This document shows positions 17,459 to 26,418 of a stretch of 64,000 nt of DNA, in pieces. Positions within the stretch are counted from its first letter, which is position 1, and the number at the start of each line of letters is the position of its first letter. Below the pieces are notes generated by a model, which saw only the letters and a list, made by a program, of their open reading frames with translations, was not told where the DNA came from and made no database searches. A program made the position numbers and the translations under genes. This DNA is from Zobellella maritima (GTDB taxonomy: Bacteria; Pseudomonadota; Gammaproteobacteria; Enterobacterales; Aeromonadaceae): contig NZ_QCZE01000001.1 of assembly GCF_003075035.1 (NCBI RefSeq), positions 1,610,602 through 1,674,601 of the forward strand. Reading direction: 5' to 3'.

Positions 17459-18796
17459 TTACAGGGAATGCCAGATCACCAGCAGCACCAGCAACGGGCA
17501 GACAAAGCGGATATACCAGGGCCAGATGCGCCAAAACAAGCTGCCGGAAAGCGTGGGCGTGCCCAGTACCAGCTCCTGAAACAGCCGTGCCCGCCCCCAC
17601 ATCCAGCCGCCCAGCAGGCAGAAACCCAGCGCGACCAGCGGCTGGGTGTACTGGGTTGCCAGTCGGATAACAAAACCGAACAGGGCACCGAAGTTCAGAC
17701 AGATAACAACGCTGAACAGGGCCAGCCCCACCCCCAGCAGCCAGCTCATCGCCGGGCGCGAAACCCCGAAGCGCTCGATGCTGTAGGATACCGGCACTTC
17801 CAGCATGGAAATGGAGGAAGTCAGCGCAGCTATGCCCATCAGCACAAAAAATATCAGCGACATCAATACCCCAACCGGCCCCATGGTTTCAAACAGAGCC
17901 GGAAGCACCACGAATACCAGGGTATCCGAGCTCAGCAGGCTGCCGTCATCGGCAAAAATGGTCACCCCATTGCGCATCGCCACAAACATGGCCGGCAGGA
18001 TCACCAGGCCGGCCAGCAACGCCACGCCGGTATCGAGCAATGTCACCTGGAAGGCCGTCGCCGGTATACTTTCTTTCTTGCTCAGGTAGGACCCATACAT
18101 CAACATGGAGCAACCGCCGATGGTGAGCGAGAAAAACGCCTGGCCCATGGCGCTGATCAACAGGGATGGTTCCATTATCTTGGAAAAGTCCGGTACCAGA
18201 TAATGGCGCAAGCCTTCACCGGCCCCGTCCTGAGTCAGGATATAACCGAACAGCAGCAGGAACAGCACCAACAGCGCAGGCATTAACCGCGCCGACCAGC
18301 GTTCTATGCCCGCCCTTACCCCGGCCTGTACCACCAGAATGGTCAGTAGATAAAACACCAGGGTACCGAGGATATTTCGCCACAGGCCAAACGCCTGCAG
18401 CCAGTCGGTGGCCGCCTGCCACCCTAGCATACGGGTGACGGTGGCGAGCAGAAACGCCAGCAACCAGCCGGCGACAATGGCATAGAAGGTCAGCACCAGG
18501 CTGGGCACCATCATGCCCGCATAACCGATCAGCCCGGCCACCCTCTTCTGTCCGCTCCCCTGTCCCAGAGCCCTGACCGAGTCAACCGGATTCGCCTGTC
18601 CGTGGCGGCCGATGGCCACCTCCATCACCAGCATGGGAAACGCCAGCAGCATCACCAGCACCAGGTAGGCGATCAGGAAGGCCCCGCCACCGTTGCTCGC
18701 CGCCTGGGTGGGGAAGCCCCAGATATTGCCTAATCCAACGGCCGCCCCGGCCGCCGCCATAATAAAGCCAAAGCGCGAGCCAAAACTCTCTCTCAC
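17459..18796 (-). CDS. Sodium-dependent transporter of the NSS (SNF) family
   Basis: 445 residues with about eleven hydrophobic segments. The N-terminus carries the family signature GFIMAAAGAAVGLGNIWGFP, with the unwound TM1 that binds Na+ and substrate in LeuT. It imports amino acids or related amines with sodium across the inner membrane; the substrate cannot be read from sequence. The start is GTG 18796, supported by AAGGA eight bases upstream. It has a long leader of about 240 bases that appears to fold. Many bacterial members are of this size and work without accessory proteins. Confidence 0.9.
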   Translation of the reverse strand: MRESFGSRFGFIMAAAGAAVGLGNIWGFPTQAASNGGGAFLIAYLVLVMLLAFPMLVMEVAIGRHGQANPVDSVRALGQGSGQKRVAGLIGYAGMMVPSLVLTFYAIVAGWLLAFLLATVTRMLGWQAATDWLQAFGLWRNILGTLVFYLLTILVVQAGVRAGIERWSARLMPALLVLFLLLFGYILTQDGAGEGLRHYLVPDFSKIMEPSLLISAMGQAFFSLTIGGCSMLMYGSYLSKKESIPATAFQVTLLDTGVALLAGLVILPAMFVAMRNGVTIFADDGSLLSSDTLVFVVLPALFETMGPVGVLMSLIFFVLMGIAALTSSISMLEVPVSYSIERFGVSRPAMSWLLGVGLALFSVVICLNFGALFGFVIRLATQYTQPLVALGFCLLGGWMWGRARLFQELVLGTPTLSGSLFWRIWPWYIRFVCPLLVLLVIWHSL

Positions 18797-18870
18797 TGTA
18801 TATTTCCTTTTTATTGATGTCGTCTGGGATCACAAACAGGTAGGCCGTTGTACAGCCTCCAGGGCCTGGC

Positions 18871-19000
18871 TTCATAACTGATTTTAATCAGGCCACAGGG
18901 TCAGCATCGCATGCAGACACGCCGGAGATCCTTGCAGGGTTCTCCACCGGATCGCTGCTGTCCTGAAGGGCCTGCGACTCGGCTCCTGACCGCTGTTTCA
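18871..19000 (-). other. Possibly structured leader of the sodium-dependent transporter
   Basis: On the minus strand the region upstream of the transporter has nested complementary segments: GGTCAG at 18991-18986 with CTGACC at 18904-18899; GGAGA and TCTCC around about 18936; GGCCTG with CAGGCC around 18895-18865; and CTGAT/ATCAG at about 18890. It has no convincing reading frame. I compared it with glycine, lysine and TPP riboswitch cores and found no match, so only a structured leader can be suggested. Confidence 0.25.
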
Positions 19001-19040
19001 GATGGTGCACTATTTATTTCTGTTATTGATAAGCAGAACC

Positions 19041-20105
19041 TCAGGAGTCAACCGGCTCTTCGTGATAAGGCCAGGCATTGATCACCGCCTTTACCAGGGT
19101 CGCCAGGGGAATGGCAAAGAACACCCCCCAGAATCCCCACAGACCGCCAAACACCAGCACAGCGACGATGATGGCGATGGGGTGCAGGTTAACGGCCTCG
19201 GAAAACAGCACGGGCACCAGCACATTGCCATCCAGCGCCTGGATAATGCCGTAGGCGATCATGACGTAGAAAAAAGGCGTGGTAAATCCCCATTGGAACA
19301 GGGCCACCATAGCCACCGGCACGGTCGCCGCCGCCGCTCCTATATAAGGCACCAGCACAGAGAACCCCACCAGCACGGCCAGCAGCAGGGCGTAGCGCAG
19401 ATCGAGCAGGACAAAGGTCACATAGCTGACCACCCCGACAATAACGATTTCGATCACCTTGCCCCGTACATAATTGGCTATCTGACCATTCATCTCCTGC
19501 CAGACCCGGGAGACCAGCTCACGGTTTCGGGGCAGAAAGTGCGCCATGCCGGCCAGCAACTGGGACTTGTCCTTCAGCATAAAGAACACCAGTACCGAGA
19601 TCAGGATCAGATACACCAACAACACGGCCGCATTGGCCAAAGAACTGAGCGACACACTCAGCACTGCCTCGGTCGAGCCCAGCAGGCGGGCGCGGGTGGC
19701 ATCCAGCATGGTTTCGATCAGGGTCACATCCACCAGCTCCGGATAACGCTCCGGCAGGGTACGCAGCACATCCTGGCTGCGGGTGATCATCACCGGAATC
19801 TCCTTGGCCAGGTTCGCCACCTGGGTAAAGAGGGAAGGCACCAGGCCGACCAGGGCGAAGATGGTAAAAACCGCGAACACGATCAACACCAATCCGGCTG
19901 CAAACCCTCTGCCCAGGCCAAACCGTTCCATTCTGCTGACCGGCCATTCCAGCAAATAGGCTATCACGATGGCGGCAAACAGCGGTGTCAGTATCTGACC
20001 GAAAAAGTAAACCACCACAAAGCCAATCAGCAGCATCAGGAACAAGGCGACGGCCCCGGGATCGGAGAAACGACGCTGATACCAGTGCTTGAGAAACTCC
20101 AACAT
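19041..20105 (-). CDS. perM: AI-2E/PerM family membrane protein
   Basis: 354 residues from ATG 20105, chosen because AAGGA is eight bases upstream; two TTG codons precede it. Eight or so hydrophobic segments with the family pattern: N-terminal TM pair, a soluble region (about 90-150), and the GFSVLVPYIGAAAATVPV and YGIIQALDGNVLVP motifs in the C-terminal half. The family includes PerM and the putative autoinducer-2 exporter TqsA, and other members act as Na+/H+ antiporters; the true function here is unknown. It follows a TusA-like gene by eleven bases and is probably co-transcribed with it. Confidence 0.85.
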   Translation of the reverse strand: MLEFLKHWYQRRFSDPGAVALFLMLLIGFVVVYFFGQILTPLFAAIVIAYLLEWPVSRMERFGLGRGFAAGLVLIVFAVFTIFALVGLVPSLFTQVANLAKEIPVMITRSQDVLRTLPERYPELVDVTLIETMLDATRARLLGSTEAVLSVSLSSLANAAVLLVYLILISVLVFFMLKDKSQLLAGMAHFLPRNRELVSRVWQEMNGQIANYVRGKVIEIVIVGVVSYVTFVLLDLRYALLLAVLVGFSVLVPYIGAAAATVPVAMVALFQWGFTTPFFYVMIAYGIIQALDGNVLVPVLFSEAVNLHPIAIIVAVLVFGGLWGFWGVFFAIPLATLVKAVINAWPYHEEPVDS

Positions 20106-20116
20106 CAACAATTTCC

Positions 20117-20341
20117 TTATGGGGCTTTGGTAATCACAAGCTCGAGATGGGCGGCAGTGTCCTCAACCTCGACCACGGCATGGCCTATCCGGCGCAGATA
20201 GGCAGGAATATCCTGCCGGGAACCGGCATCGCTCAACCACAGTGTCAGCGATTGTCCACCTTGCGCCTGTCTCAGCCAGAGTTTGACTTCGATCAGCGGC
20301 AATGGACAACGCAGGGTCCGGGCATCCAGCTTATCCATCAT
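20117..20341 (-). CDS. TusA-like sulfurtransferase family protein
   Basis: About 74 residues from ATG 20341 (a second ATG follows directly). The start is set by ACAAGG just upstream and by homology: TusA-type proteins begin with a short lead into LDARTLRCPLPLIEVK, where the Cys of CPxP carries the persulfide. TusA relays sulfur to tRNA thiolation or other pathways; paralogues such as YeeD and YedF have less clear roles. The partner gene is PerM, a pairing seen in many gammaproteobacteria. The divergent bepA gene starts 120 bases away. Confidence 0.82.
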   Translation of the reverse strand: MMDKLDARTLRCPLPLIEVKLWLRQAQGGQSLTLWLSDAGSRQDIPAYLRRIGHAVVEVEDTAAHLELVITKAP

Positions 20342-20462
20342 CAACCTTGTGTAAAAGGAGGGCATTATCCCCTTGTTGCGGCCCTCAAACAATGCTTGTT
20401 CCACCGAATACAGGGGGTTATCCTGCTGTTAATTCAGCATACAGAATAGAAGGTCTATCATA

Positions 20463-21908
20463 GTGATGCGTTGGTACGTCATCAAACCCCTGACGTTGGC
20501 TCTGGGGTTGCTCGCCAGCCCTCTGACTCAGGCAGACAACAACCTGCCCGACATCGGCACGGCCGGCGTCGGTGCCATGTCGGTGGAGCGAGAGGCCCGC
20601 TTTGGTCAGGCCTTTATCCGCTTTGCCCGCGCCAATCAGCCGGTGATAGATGACCCCGTATTAAACGAATACCTGACCGATCTGGGGCTGAAGCTGCTGT
20701 CCCAGACCGACTCGATGCGCTTCCCTTTTCAGTTTTTGCTGATCAAGGACGACAGTATCAACGCCAGTGCCTTCCTCGGCGGCGTGGTGCAGGTGCATAC
20801 CGGTCTGTTCCTCAATGCCGCCAATGAAAGCGAGCTGGCTTCGGTGCTGTCCCACGAGATCACCCATGTCACCCAACGCCATATCGCCCGCTACCTTGAG
20901 TCACAAAGCCGCAGTACCCCCCTCACCATCGCCGGAGTGGTCGGCTCGGTCGCCCTGGCCATGGTCAACCCCCAGGCGGGTATGGCGGCCCTACAGACCA
21001 CCATGGGGCTCAGCATTCAGTCTGCCATCAACTATACCCGGGACAATGAGCTAGAAGCTGACCGCATCGGCCTTCGCCTGCTGCATGATGCCGGCTTCGA
21101 CCCCAATGCCATGGCCAGCTTTTTCCAAAAGCTGGCGGAGCAGTATCAGTTTACCAGCACACCACCGCAGATGTTGCTGACCCACCCCCTGCCGGCCAGC
21201 CGGATTGCCGAAGCCCGTAGTCGGGCCACGGATTATCCGACCCGAATCTATCCCGCCAGCCTTAATTTTCAGCTGGCCAAGGCGCGCATCATGGTACGCT
21301 TTCAGCAGGCCAGTACCCGCAACCTGCACAACTATTTTAAGCAGGCCGTCGATCAGGGTGAATGGCTGCCGGACGCAGCCCGCTATGGTCAGGCGCTGAG
21401 CCTGCTCAAGGACCATGAATATGGCCAGGCCAGGGCCCTGCTCGACGGGCTGGCCAAACGCCATGGTGAAAACCCCTTTATCCTCGATGCTCTAACCGAC
21501 CTGGACAATGAACAGGATCGTCATGATACCGCCATCACCCGCCTGAAGCAGGCCCAACAGCGGTTGCCCGATAACCAGATGGTGCTGATCAACCTGGCCG
21601 ACAGCCTGTTGCAGGCCGGGCGTAACGAGGAAGCCGCAACCCTGCTGGACAATTACCTGAGACGCAACGCCAACAATGCCCTGGCCTGGGAGCTACTTGC
21701 CCAGGCCTATCGCCCGCTCAGTGATGAATCGGCCTTCCGCCAGGCGCAGGCAGAGCTGGCAGCCCTTCAGGGACGCTATGATGTAGCGGTTACCCAGATG
21801 GAAATAGCCGCCACCCAGGCCAAGGACAGCATGCAGCGGGCCCGGCTCGGCGCCCGGCTCGAGCAATTACGACAGCAGCAAAAAGAGTGGGAAGAATTAC
21901 GCAATTAA
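20463..21908 (+). CDS. bepA: Periplasmic metallochaperone-protease BepA (M48)
   Basis: 481 residues with a signal peptide (about 1-24, cleavage likely after LTQA). The M48 zinc site is HEITH near residue 131 with the third ligand in NELEADRIG. TPR-like repeats fill the last 180 residues. BepA assists LptD maturation and degrades misfolded outer-membrane proteins at the BAM complex. Start is either GTG 20463, nine bases after AGAAGG, or the ATG immediately after it. The downstream partner arrangement with an ArsC-family gene, separated here by a TlpA-like gene on the opposite strand, matches the E. coli yfgC-yfgD locus. Confidence 0.9.
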   Translation: MMRWYVIKPLTLALGLLASPLTQADNNLPDIGTAGVGAMSVEREARFGQAFIRFARANQPVIDDPVLNEYLTDLGLKLLSQTDSMRFPFQFLLIKDDSINASAFLGGVVQVHTGLFLNAANESELASVLSHEITHVTQRHIARYLESQSRSTPLTIAGVVGSVALAMVNPQAGMAALQTTMGLSIQSAINYTRDNELEADRIGLRLLHDAGFDPNAMASFFQKLAEQYQFTSTPPQMLLTHPLPASRIAEARSRATDYPTRIYPASLNFQLAKARIMVRFQQASTRNLHNYFKQAVDQGEWLPDAARYGQALSLLKDHEYGQARALLDGLAKRHGENPFILDALTDLDNEQDRHDTAITRLKQAQQRLPDNQMVLINLADSLLQAGRNEEAATLLDNYLRRNANNALAWELLAQAYRPLSDESAFRQAQAELAALQGRYDVAVTQMEIAATQAKDSMQRARLGARLEQLRQQQKEWEELRN

Positions 21909-21940
21909 CGACACCTATGCACAACCGATTCGGTTCGCGC

Positions 21941-21968
21941 GGTTAAGCCGTTCCCTTGCGGCTTAACC
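21941..21968. terminator. Hairpin between bepA and the TlpA-like gene
   Basis: A perfect 10-base stem GGTTAAGCCG/CGGCTTAACC with an eight-base loop lies between two convergent stop codons. It lacks a T run on either side, so it may be a weak or assisted terminator. Confidence 0.55.
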
Positions 21969-21982
21969 ACAACCAAGGCTCA

Positions 21983-22435
21983 TTACCGCACCTGCCCCCA
22001 ATACTGCTCTGCCAAGGATGCAATATCCTCCGCCTTCAGCTCCCCCTGGTGCTGGCTGGCCAGCTCACCCTGGGGATTGATGATGAAAGTGGTCGGCAAC
22101 ACCCGGGGACGCTCGAACGGCCAGTGACCGGCCAGCTTGGCGACCACCGGCATCTGCATATCGTAACGGGCAATCAATTTCTGCAAGGCCTGAGAGGGCA
22201 TGCTGTCGAAGCTAACCGCCAGCACCGCAGGCTCGGCCGTCTGCGCCAGCTCATTAAGCAAGGGCAATTCCCGCAGACAGGGCACACACCACTCGGCAAA
22301 ATAATTCACCACCAGCCATCGGCCCCGGTAATCCCTTAGATCCTGCTGTCCACCGTCCGCCAGGGTCAAGGTCGCCGCTTCGCGGCACCCGGCTATCAAA
22401 AAAACGGCCAATAATACCGCCTTATGTCTACCCAT
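21983..22435 (-). CDS. TlpA-like thioredoxin-fold lipoprotein
   Basis: 150 residues from ATG 22435. The N-terminus is a lipoprotein signal ending FLIAGC, and the mature protein has a thioredoxin/TlpA fold with the redox pair in AEWCVPCLRELP. The likely role is reduction of disulfides in periplasmic or membrane-anchored partners, for example in cytochrome c maturation or copper handling; the partner is unknown. An upstream start at 22501 is rejected because it would destroy the signal peptide and overlap the divergent arsC-type gene. It is transcribed toward bepA. Confidence 0.85.
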   Translation of the reverse strand: MGRHKAVLLAVFLIAGCREAATLTLADGGQQDLRDYRGRWLVVNYFAEWCVPCLRELPLLNELAQTAEPAVLAVSFDSMPSQALQKLIARYDMQMPVVAKLAGHWPFERPRVLPTTFIINPQGELASQHQGELKAEDIASLAEQYWGQVR

Positions 22436-22499
22436 GCGCTGTACCCTCCGCGGTACCTTCTTATACAATGCCGGTTGCATTGCCACTATGGAGTTGAAC

Positions 22500-22847
22500 A
22501 TGAGCCTACGTATTTACCACAATCCCCGTTGCTCCAAAAGCCGCGAAACCCTGGCGCTGCTGGAACAACAGGCGCTCAGCCCCGAGATTATCAAATATCT
22601 GGACACGCCACCGAGTGCCACCGAACTAAAATCCTTGCTGGCCAAGCTGGGCATGCACTCCGCCCGCGAGCTGATGCGTACCAAGGAAGAAGAATACAAG
22701 GCACTGGGATTGGCCGAAGTCACCGACGAAGACGCCTTGATCGCCGCCATGATCGCCAATCCCAAGCTGATTGAGCGGCCCATCGTGGTTAAGGATGACA
22801 AGGCAGCCATCGGTCGCCCCCCCAGTCAAGTGCTGGATATTCTGTGA
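22500..22847 (+). CDS. ArsC/Spx-family reductase, YfgD type
   Basis: 115 residues from ATG 22500, six bases after GGAG. The start MSLRIYHNPRCSKSRETL carries the ArsC-family Cys11 followed by the SKSR helix. The family includes glutathione-dependent arsenate reductases, but the chromosomal YfgD-type protein next to bepA and hda is not proven to reduce arsenate; there is no arsB or arsR here. The reading frame overlaps the next gene by four bases, so the two are translationally coupled. Function as a general glutaredoxin-coupled reductase is the safer reading. Confidence 0.85.
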   Translation: MSLRIYHNPRCSKSRETLALLEQQALSPEIIKYLDTPPSATELKSLLAKLGMHSARELMRTKEEEYKALGLAEVTDEDALIAAMIANPKLIERPIVVKDDKAAIGRPPSQVLDIL

Positions 22848-23227
22848 TGACGACTCAACTGACCCGCAAGCTGGCGTTGTCAGGTTACTTCGGCCTGATC
22901 CTCTGGGTCGCCCTCTGGCACGGCTGGCTGTCGCCCCACCCTCAGCTGGGCACCGGCTTTATGCTGGCAATGTGGTTGCCCTGGCTGTTTATCCCGATGC
23001 GCGGCATGCTGGCAGGCAACCCCTTTACCCACGCCTGGGCAGTGTTTTTAATCATGCCCTATTTTGTCCACGCCCTCACCCTGCTGTGGGTGGATGAAGG
23101 GGAACGCTGGCTGGCGCTGGTGGAGCTTGGCTTTGCCAGCTTGATGTTTGTCGGTAACACCTACTACGCCAAACTCAGGGGGCGTGAACTGGGCCTGAGT
23201 ATCCGCAAGAAGAAAGACCAGGGTTAG
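22844..23227 (+). CDS. DUF2069 inner-membrane protein
   Basis: 127 residues with four hydrophobic segments and a basic C-terminus (SIRKKKDQG). The sequence matches the DUF2069 family, small membrane proteins of unknown function that are commonly found between an arsC-type gene and hda in gammaproteobacteria. The ATG overlaps the stop of the ArsC-family gene by four bases. Nothing in the sequence suggests catalysis. Confidence 0.82.
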   Translation: MMTTQLTRKLALSGYFGLILWVALWHGWLSPHPQLGTGFMLAMWLPWLFIPMRGMLAGNPFTHAWAVFLIMPYFVHALTLLWVDEGERWLALVELGFASLMFVGNTYYAKLRGRELGLSIRKKKDQG

Positions 23228-23236
23228 GCAGGAATT

Positions 23237-23345
23237 GGTGGGCCAAAATGTCTGCTGACAAAATTTTGTCAGGCTGAAACCAGGCCCACCGCAGATCGCA
23301 GGATCGTCCTGTTTATTGTGGGTCAGAATTTATTCTGACAGCAGG
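23237..23345. repeat. Two palindromic GTGGG-TCAGA repeats downstream of DUF2069
   Basis: The first element is bounded by GGTGGGCC (23237-23244) and GGCCCACC (23283-23290) and encloses the perfect 18-base palindrome CTGACAAAATTTTGTCAG (23255-23272). The second, at 23318-23345, reads GTGGG then TCAGAA-TTTA-TTCTGA. A third, related copy occurs at 56223. They lie between convergent genes and may also act as terminators. The remaining bases up to 23396 show nothing else. Confidence 0.65.
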
Positions 23346-23396
23346 CTGCCAGATTGGACCCTGCCCCATCCCTATTCCCTAATAACGGATCTCGGT

Positions 23397-24122
23397 TCAA
23401 AGACCCAGTATTTCCTTGGCGAACGGAATGGTCAGCTTGCGCTTGGCCTGGAAAGAGGCGTTATCCAGCAGATCGAGGGCCGCCAGCAGGGTACTCATAT
23501 CCCTGGACAGGCGGTTAAGCAAAAAGCGGCCCACATCGATCGGCAGTTTAAATCCCCTGAGTTCGGACCTGAGCTGCAGGGCACTGAGCTTGCCCTCATC
23601 ATCCAGAGGCTTGAGCTGGTAAGAGATCCCCCAATCCAAACGGGATGCCAGATCCGGCAGGCCAAGACCCAGCTTGCGCGAGGCACTCACCGCACTCACA
23701 ATCAAGGAGCCAGAAGCCTGTTCCCGTCGCCGGTTAAAAAAATCAAACACCGCCCGCTCCCATTCCGCAGAGCCGGCGATGGCATCCAGGTTATCCAGGC
23801 ACACCAATGGCAACAGCTCCATTCCTTCCAGCACGCGGGGTGACATCTGCCGATATCGATCGAGGGAAATATAAGCCGCCGCCTCGCCCGAGGCGTTGAT
23901 CTCGGCACAGGTGGCATGAAGCAGATGGGAACGTCCGCTGCCCCCCTGCCCCCAGAAATACAACAGCGGCTCGCCCTGACCGATGGCTGCATTTTTCAGG
24001 GCGGTGATCAGCTGGGCATTGTCGCCGGGATAGAAGCTGGCAAAGGTTTCATCGTCGGGCAACTGCACCGCCAGCGCCAACTGCGCGGGCTGGGGCCCCT
24101 CCTCCTGCATCTTATTACTCAT
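23397..24122 (-). CDS. hda: DnaA-regulatory protein Hda
   Basis: 241 residues from ATG 24122, chosen because GGAGGAGGG ends directly before it and because the protein then has the usual Hda length; an upstream frame to 24260 is not needed. AAA+ motifs: Walker A WGQGGSGRSH and Walker B LVCLDNLDA. The N-terminal segment QLALAVQLPDDETF corresponds to the E. coli clamp-binding motif QLSLPL, with the proline changed. Hda binds the sliding clamp and stimulates ATP hydrolysis by DnaA to prevent re-initiation of replication. Its place downstream of upp-uraA is conserved. Confidence 0.9.
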   Translation of the reverse strand: MSNKMQEEGPQPAQLALAVQLPDDETFASFYPGDNAQLITALKNAAIGQGEPLLYFWGQGGSGRSHLLHATCAEINASGEAAAYISLDRYRQMSPRVLEGMELLPLVCLDNLDAIAGSAEWERAVFDFFNRRREQASGSLIVSAVSASRKLGLGLPDLASRLDWGISYQLKPLDDEGKLSALQLRSELRGFKLPIDVGRFLLNRLSRDMSTLLAALDLLDNASFQAKRKLTIPFAKEILGL

Positions 24123-24291
24123 CCCTCCTCCGTTAACCAGGCTGTGTTGTCCGGAGACGGCAGCCGTTTGAGCGGCCGGCTCAGGCGCATCTGTGCCATC
24201 TGGGATAAGAACGTCGCGTTCAGCATCAGTCAGCCAATTTAGCGGGGCGCATCGCCCCATGATAACCAGATACGAGCAATCATGACCAGGC

Positions 24292-25560
24292 TCAATGGCT
24301 GCGCGCCTTGGGCAGAAGCAGATTCAAAAGAATACCAACGATACCACACAGGCTGATGCCCTGGAGGCTGAAATTACCGACGCCAAAGGCCATGCCGCCG
24401 ATGCCGAATACCAGGACAACCGCGACTATACACAGGTTACGGGCCTGGGACAGGTCCACCTGGTGCTTGATCAGGCTGTTCAAGCCAACGGTGGCGATGG
24501 AACCGAACAGCAATATCATAATGCCGCCCATCACCGGCGTGGGGATGGTCAGCATCAGGGCACCAAACTTGCCGACAAAGGCCAGGCAGATAGCGAAGCC
24601 TGCCGCCCAGGTCATGATCACCGGGTTGAAATTTTTGGTCAGCATGACCGCACCGGTCACTTCGGAATAGGTGGTATTGGGCGGGCCGCCGAACAGGGAG
24701 GCAGCGCCGGTGGCCAGGCCGTCCCCCAGCAGGGTGCGATGCAGGCCGGGTTTTTTGATATAGTCCTTGCCGGTGACCGAGCTGATGGCCAGTACGTCAC
24801 CGATATGTTCGATAGCCGGCGCTATCGCCACCGGGATCATGAACAGTACCGCCTGCCAGTGCCATTCGGGCGCCACAAACTGAGGCACTGACAGCCAGGC
24901 CGCTTCCCGTACCGGAGTAAAGTCCACCACGCCGAAATACAATGCCAGCCCGTAGCCCACCGTGATGCCGGCGGTAATGGGTACCAAGCGAAAAATGCCC
25001 TTGGCCATGGTCGACACTAGCAGCGTCGTCAGCAGGGCAGACAGCGACAGCCACAGGGCGGTATCGTGCGCTATCAGCTCGGCACTACCGTCGCCGGTTT
25101 TGCCGATGGCCATATTCACCGCCATCGGTGCCAGGCCCAGGCCAATCACCATGATCACCGGTCCGACCACCACAGGTGGCAACAGGCGGGTCAGCAGCTC
25201 GGTACCCCGCCAGCGCACCAGCTGGCTGAGCAGCACATAAACCAGACCCGCCGCCATCAGACCGCTCATGGTTGCGGGAATACCCCAGGTCTGCACCCCA
25301 TACAGGATGGGAGCAATAAAGGCAAAGGAAGAAGCCAGAAAAATCGGCACCTGGCGCCGGGTGCACAGCTGGAAGATCAGGGTGCCTATCCCGGCGGTAA
25401 ACAACGCCACATTCGGATCCAGACCGGTGATCAGGGGCATCAGCACCAGGGCGCCGAAGGCCACAAACAGCATCTGGGAGCCGGCCAATGCCTGCTTGAA
25501 ACCGGTATCGGCCAATACCGGCGACGCGAGTGCCGCATCAGATTTTTCTGCTGAATTCAT
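24292..25560 (-). CDS. uraA: Uracil permease (NCS2 family)
   Basis: 422 residues with about 14 hydrophobic segments of the NCS2/UraA fold. Seen motifs include PAIEHIGDVLAISSVTGKDY and GDGLATGAASLFGGPPNTTYSE, the latter containing the substrate-binding TM10 region. It couples uracil uptake to protons. It follows upp by 51 bases that contain a terminator-like hairpin, so expression may drop between the two genes. The upp-uraA pairing for uracil salvage is standard in gammaproteobacteria. Confidence 0.92.
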   Translation of the reverse strand: MNSAEKSDAALASPVLADTGFKQALAGSQMLFVAFGALVLMPLITGLDPNVALFTAGIGTLIFQLCTRRQVPIFLASSFAFIAPILYGVQTWGIPATMSGLMAAGLVYVLLSQLVRWRGTELLTRLLPPVVVGPVIMVIGLGLAPMAVNMAIGKTGDGSAELIAHDTALWLSLSALLTTLLVSTMAKGIFRLVPITAGITVGYGLALYFGVVDFTPVREAAWLSVPQFVAPEWHWQAVLFMIPVAIAPAIEHIGDVLAISSVTGKDYIKKPGLHRTLLGDGLATGAASLFGGPPNTTYSEVTGAVMLTKNFNPVIMTWAAGFAICLAFVGKFGALMLTIPTPVMGGIMILLFGSIATVGLNSLIKHQVDLSQARNLCIVAVVLVFGIGGMAFGVGNFSLQGISLCGIVGILLNLLLPKARSH

Positions 25561-25583
25561 TTCATTTCACCCTATTTAAGCGG

Positions 25584-25608
25584 AAAAAAACCGGCTGCTG
25601 CCGGTTTT
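25584..25608 (-). terminator. Intergenic terminator or attenuator between upp and uraA
   Basis: On the minus strand: stem AAAACCGGC, loop AGCA, stem GCCGGTTTT, extended by three more T residues. It lies after the upp stop and before the uraA start, so it would lower uraA transcription relative to upp. Confidence 0.8.
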
Positions 25609-25611
25609 GAA

Positions 25612-26238
25612 TTATTTGGTACCAAAGATCTTGTCACCCGCATCACCCAGGCCGGGGATAATATAGCCCTGCTCGTTCAGTCGTTCGTCAATGGCGGCGC
25701 AATAGACTTCCACGTCCGGGTGGGCCTGCTCCAGCACCTTGAGCCCCTCGGGGGCTGCGACCAGCACAATCACCTTGATCTGATTGCAGCCCTGGGCCTT
25801 GAGCAGATCGATGGTGGCCACCATGGAGCCACCGGTCGCCAACATGGGATCCACCACCAGCGCCAGTCGCTCATCGATATGGCTGACCAGCTTGTTGAAA
25901 TAGTGCACCGGTTGCAGGGTTTCTTCATCCCGATACACACCGACCACACTGACCCGGGCACTGGGCATGTGCTCGAGTACACCATCCAGCATGCCCAGGC
26001 CGGCACGCAGGATGGGCACTACCGTGACTTTTTTACCCTTGAGCTGATCCACCTCGGTCGGACCGTTCCAGCCGTTGATGGTGGTCTTTTCGGTTTCGAA
26101 ATCGGCGGTGGCTTCATAGGTCAGCAAACTGCCCACTTCCCTGGTCAGTTCACGAAAACGCTTGGTGCTGATATCGGCTTCACGCATCAAACCCAACTTG
26201 TGCTTCACCAGAGGGTGTTTGACCTCTACGATTTTCAT
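25612..26238 (-). CDS. upp: Uracil phosphoribosyltransferase
   Basis: 208 residues, the exact size of E. coli Upp. It carries the PRPP-binding loop [20 protein letters not shown] and the uracil-binding C-terminal [17 protein letters not shown]. It converts uracil plus PRPP to UMP in the pyrimidine salvage pathway. The gene starts at ATG 26238 and is divergent from purM with 180 bases between, in which a PurR-like site is found. Downstream lies uraA, which supplies the substrate. Confidence 0.95.
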   Translation of the reverse strand: MKIVEVKHPLVKHKLGLMREADISTKRFRELTREVGSLLTYEATADFETEKTTINGWNGPTEVDQLKGKKVTVVPILRAGLGMLDGVLEHMPSARVSVVGVYRDEETLQPVHYFNKLVSHIDERLALVVDPMLATGGSMVATIDLLKAQGCNQIKVIVLVAAPEGLKVLEQAHPDVEVYCAAIDERLNEQGYIIPGLGDAGDKIFGTK

Positions 26239-26323
26239 TCCATTCTCCTCAACCAGCCCACAAAAAACCGCGGGATACTAGCATAAAGTAGTGTGTGATG
26301 GCAGATATGCCGAGTTAATTTTT

Positions 26324-26339
26324 AGAGAAACGATTTCTT
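26324..26339. promoter_or_regulatory. Candidate PurR operator
   Basis: AGAGAAACGATTTCTT matches 11 of 16 positions of the PurR box ACGCAAACGTTTTCGT, including the central AAACG. It lies about 80 bases upstream of purM, between the divergent upp and purM genes. PurR control of purMN is known in E. coli; here it is inferred from similarity only. Confidence 0.5.
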
Positions 26340-26418
26340 CTTCCCGACAGCCTCTGCTGCTAGAATAGGCAGCCATTCAGCACACCTAATTCTAGACAAC
26401 GAATAAACGAGGGATCTC

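Noticed and set aside
18871-19000. Glycine riboswitch before the sodium-dependent transporter
   Set aside because: The conserved core sequences of the glycine aptamer are not present; kept only as a folded leader.
19002-20201. 399-residue plus-strand frame opposite perM and the TusA-like gene
   Set aside because: His/Gln-rich low-complexity sequence; antisense shadow.
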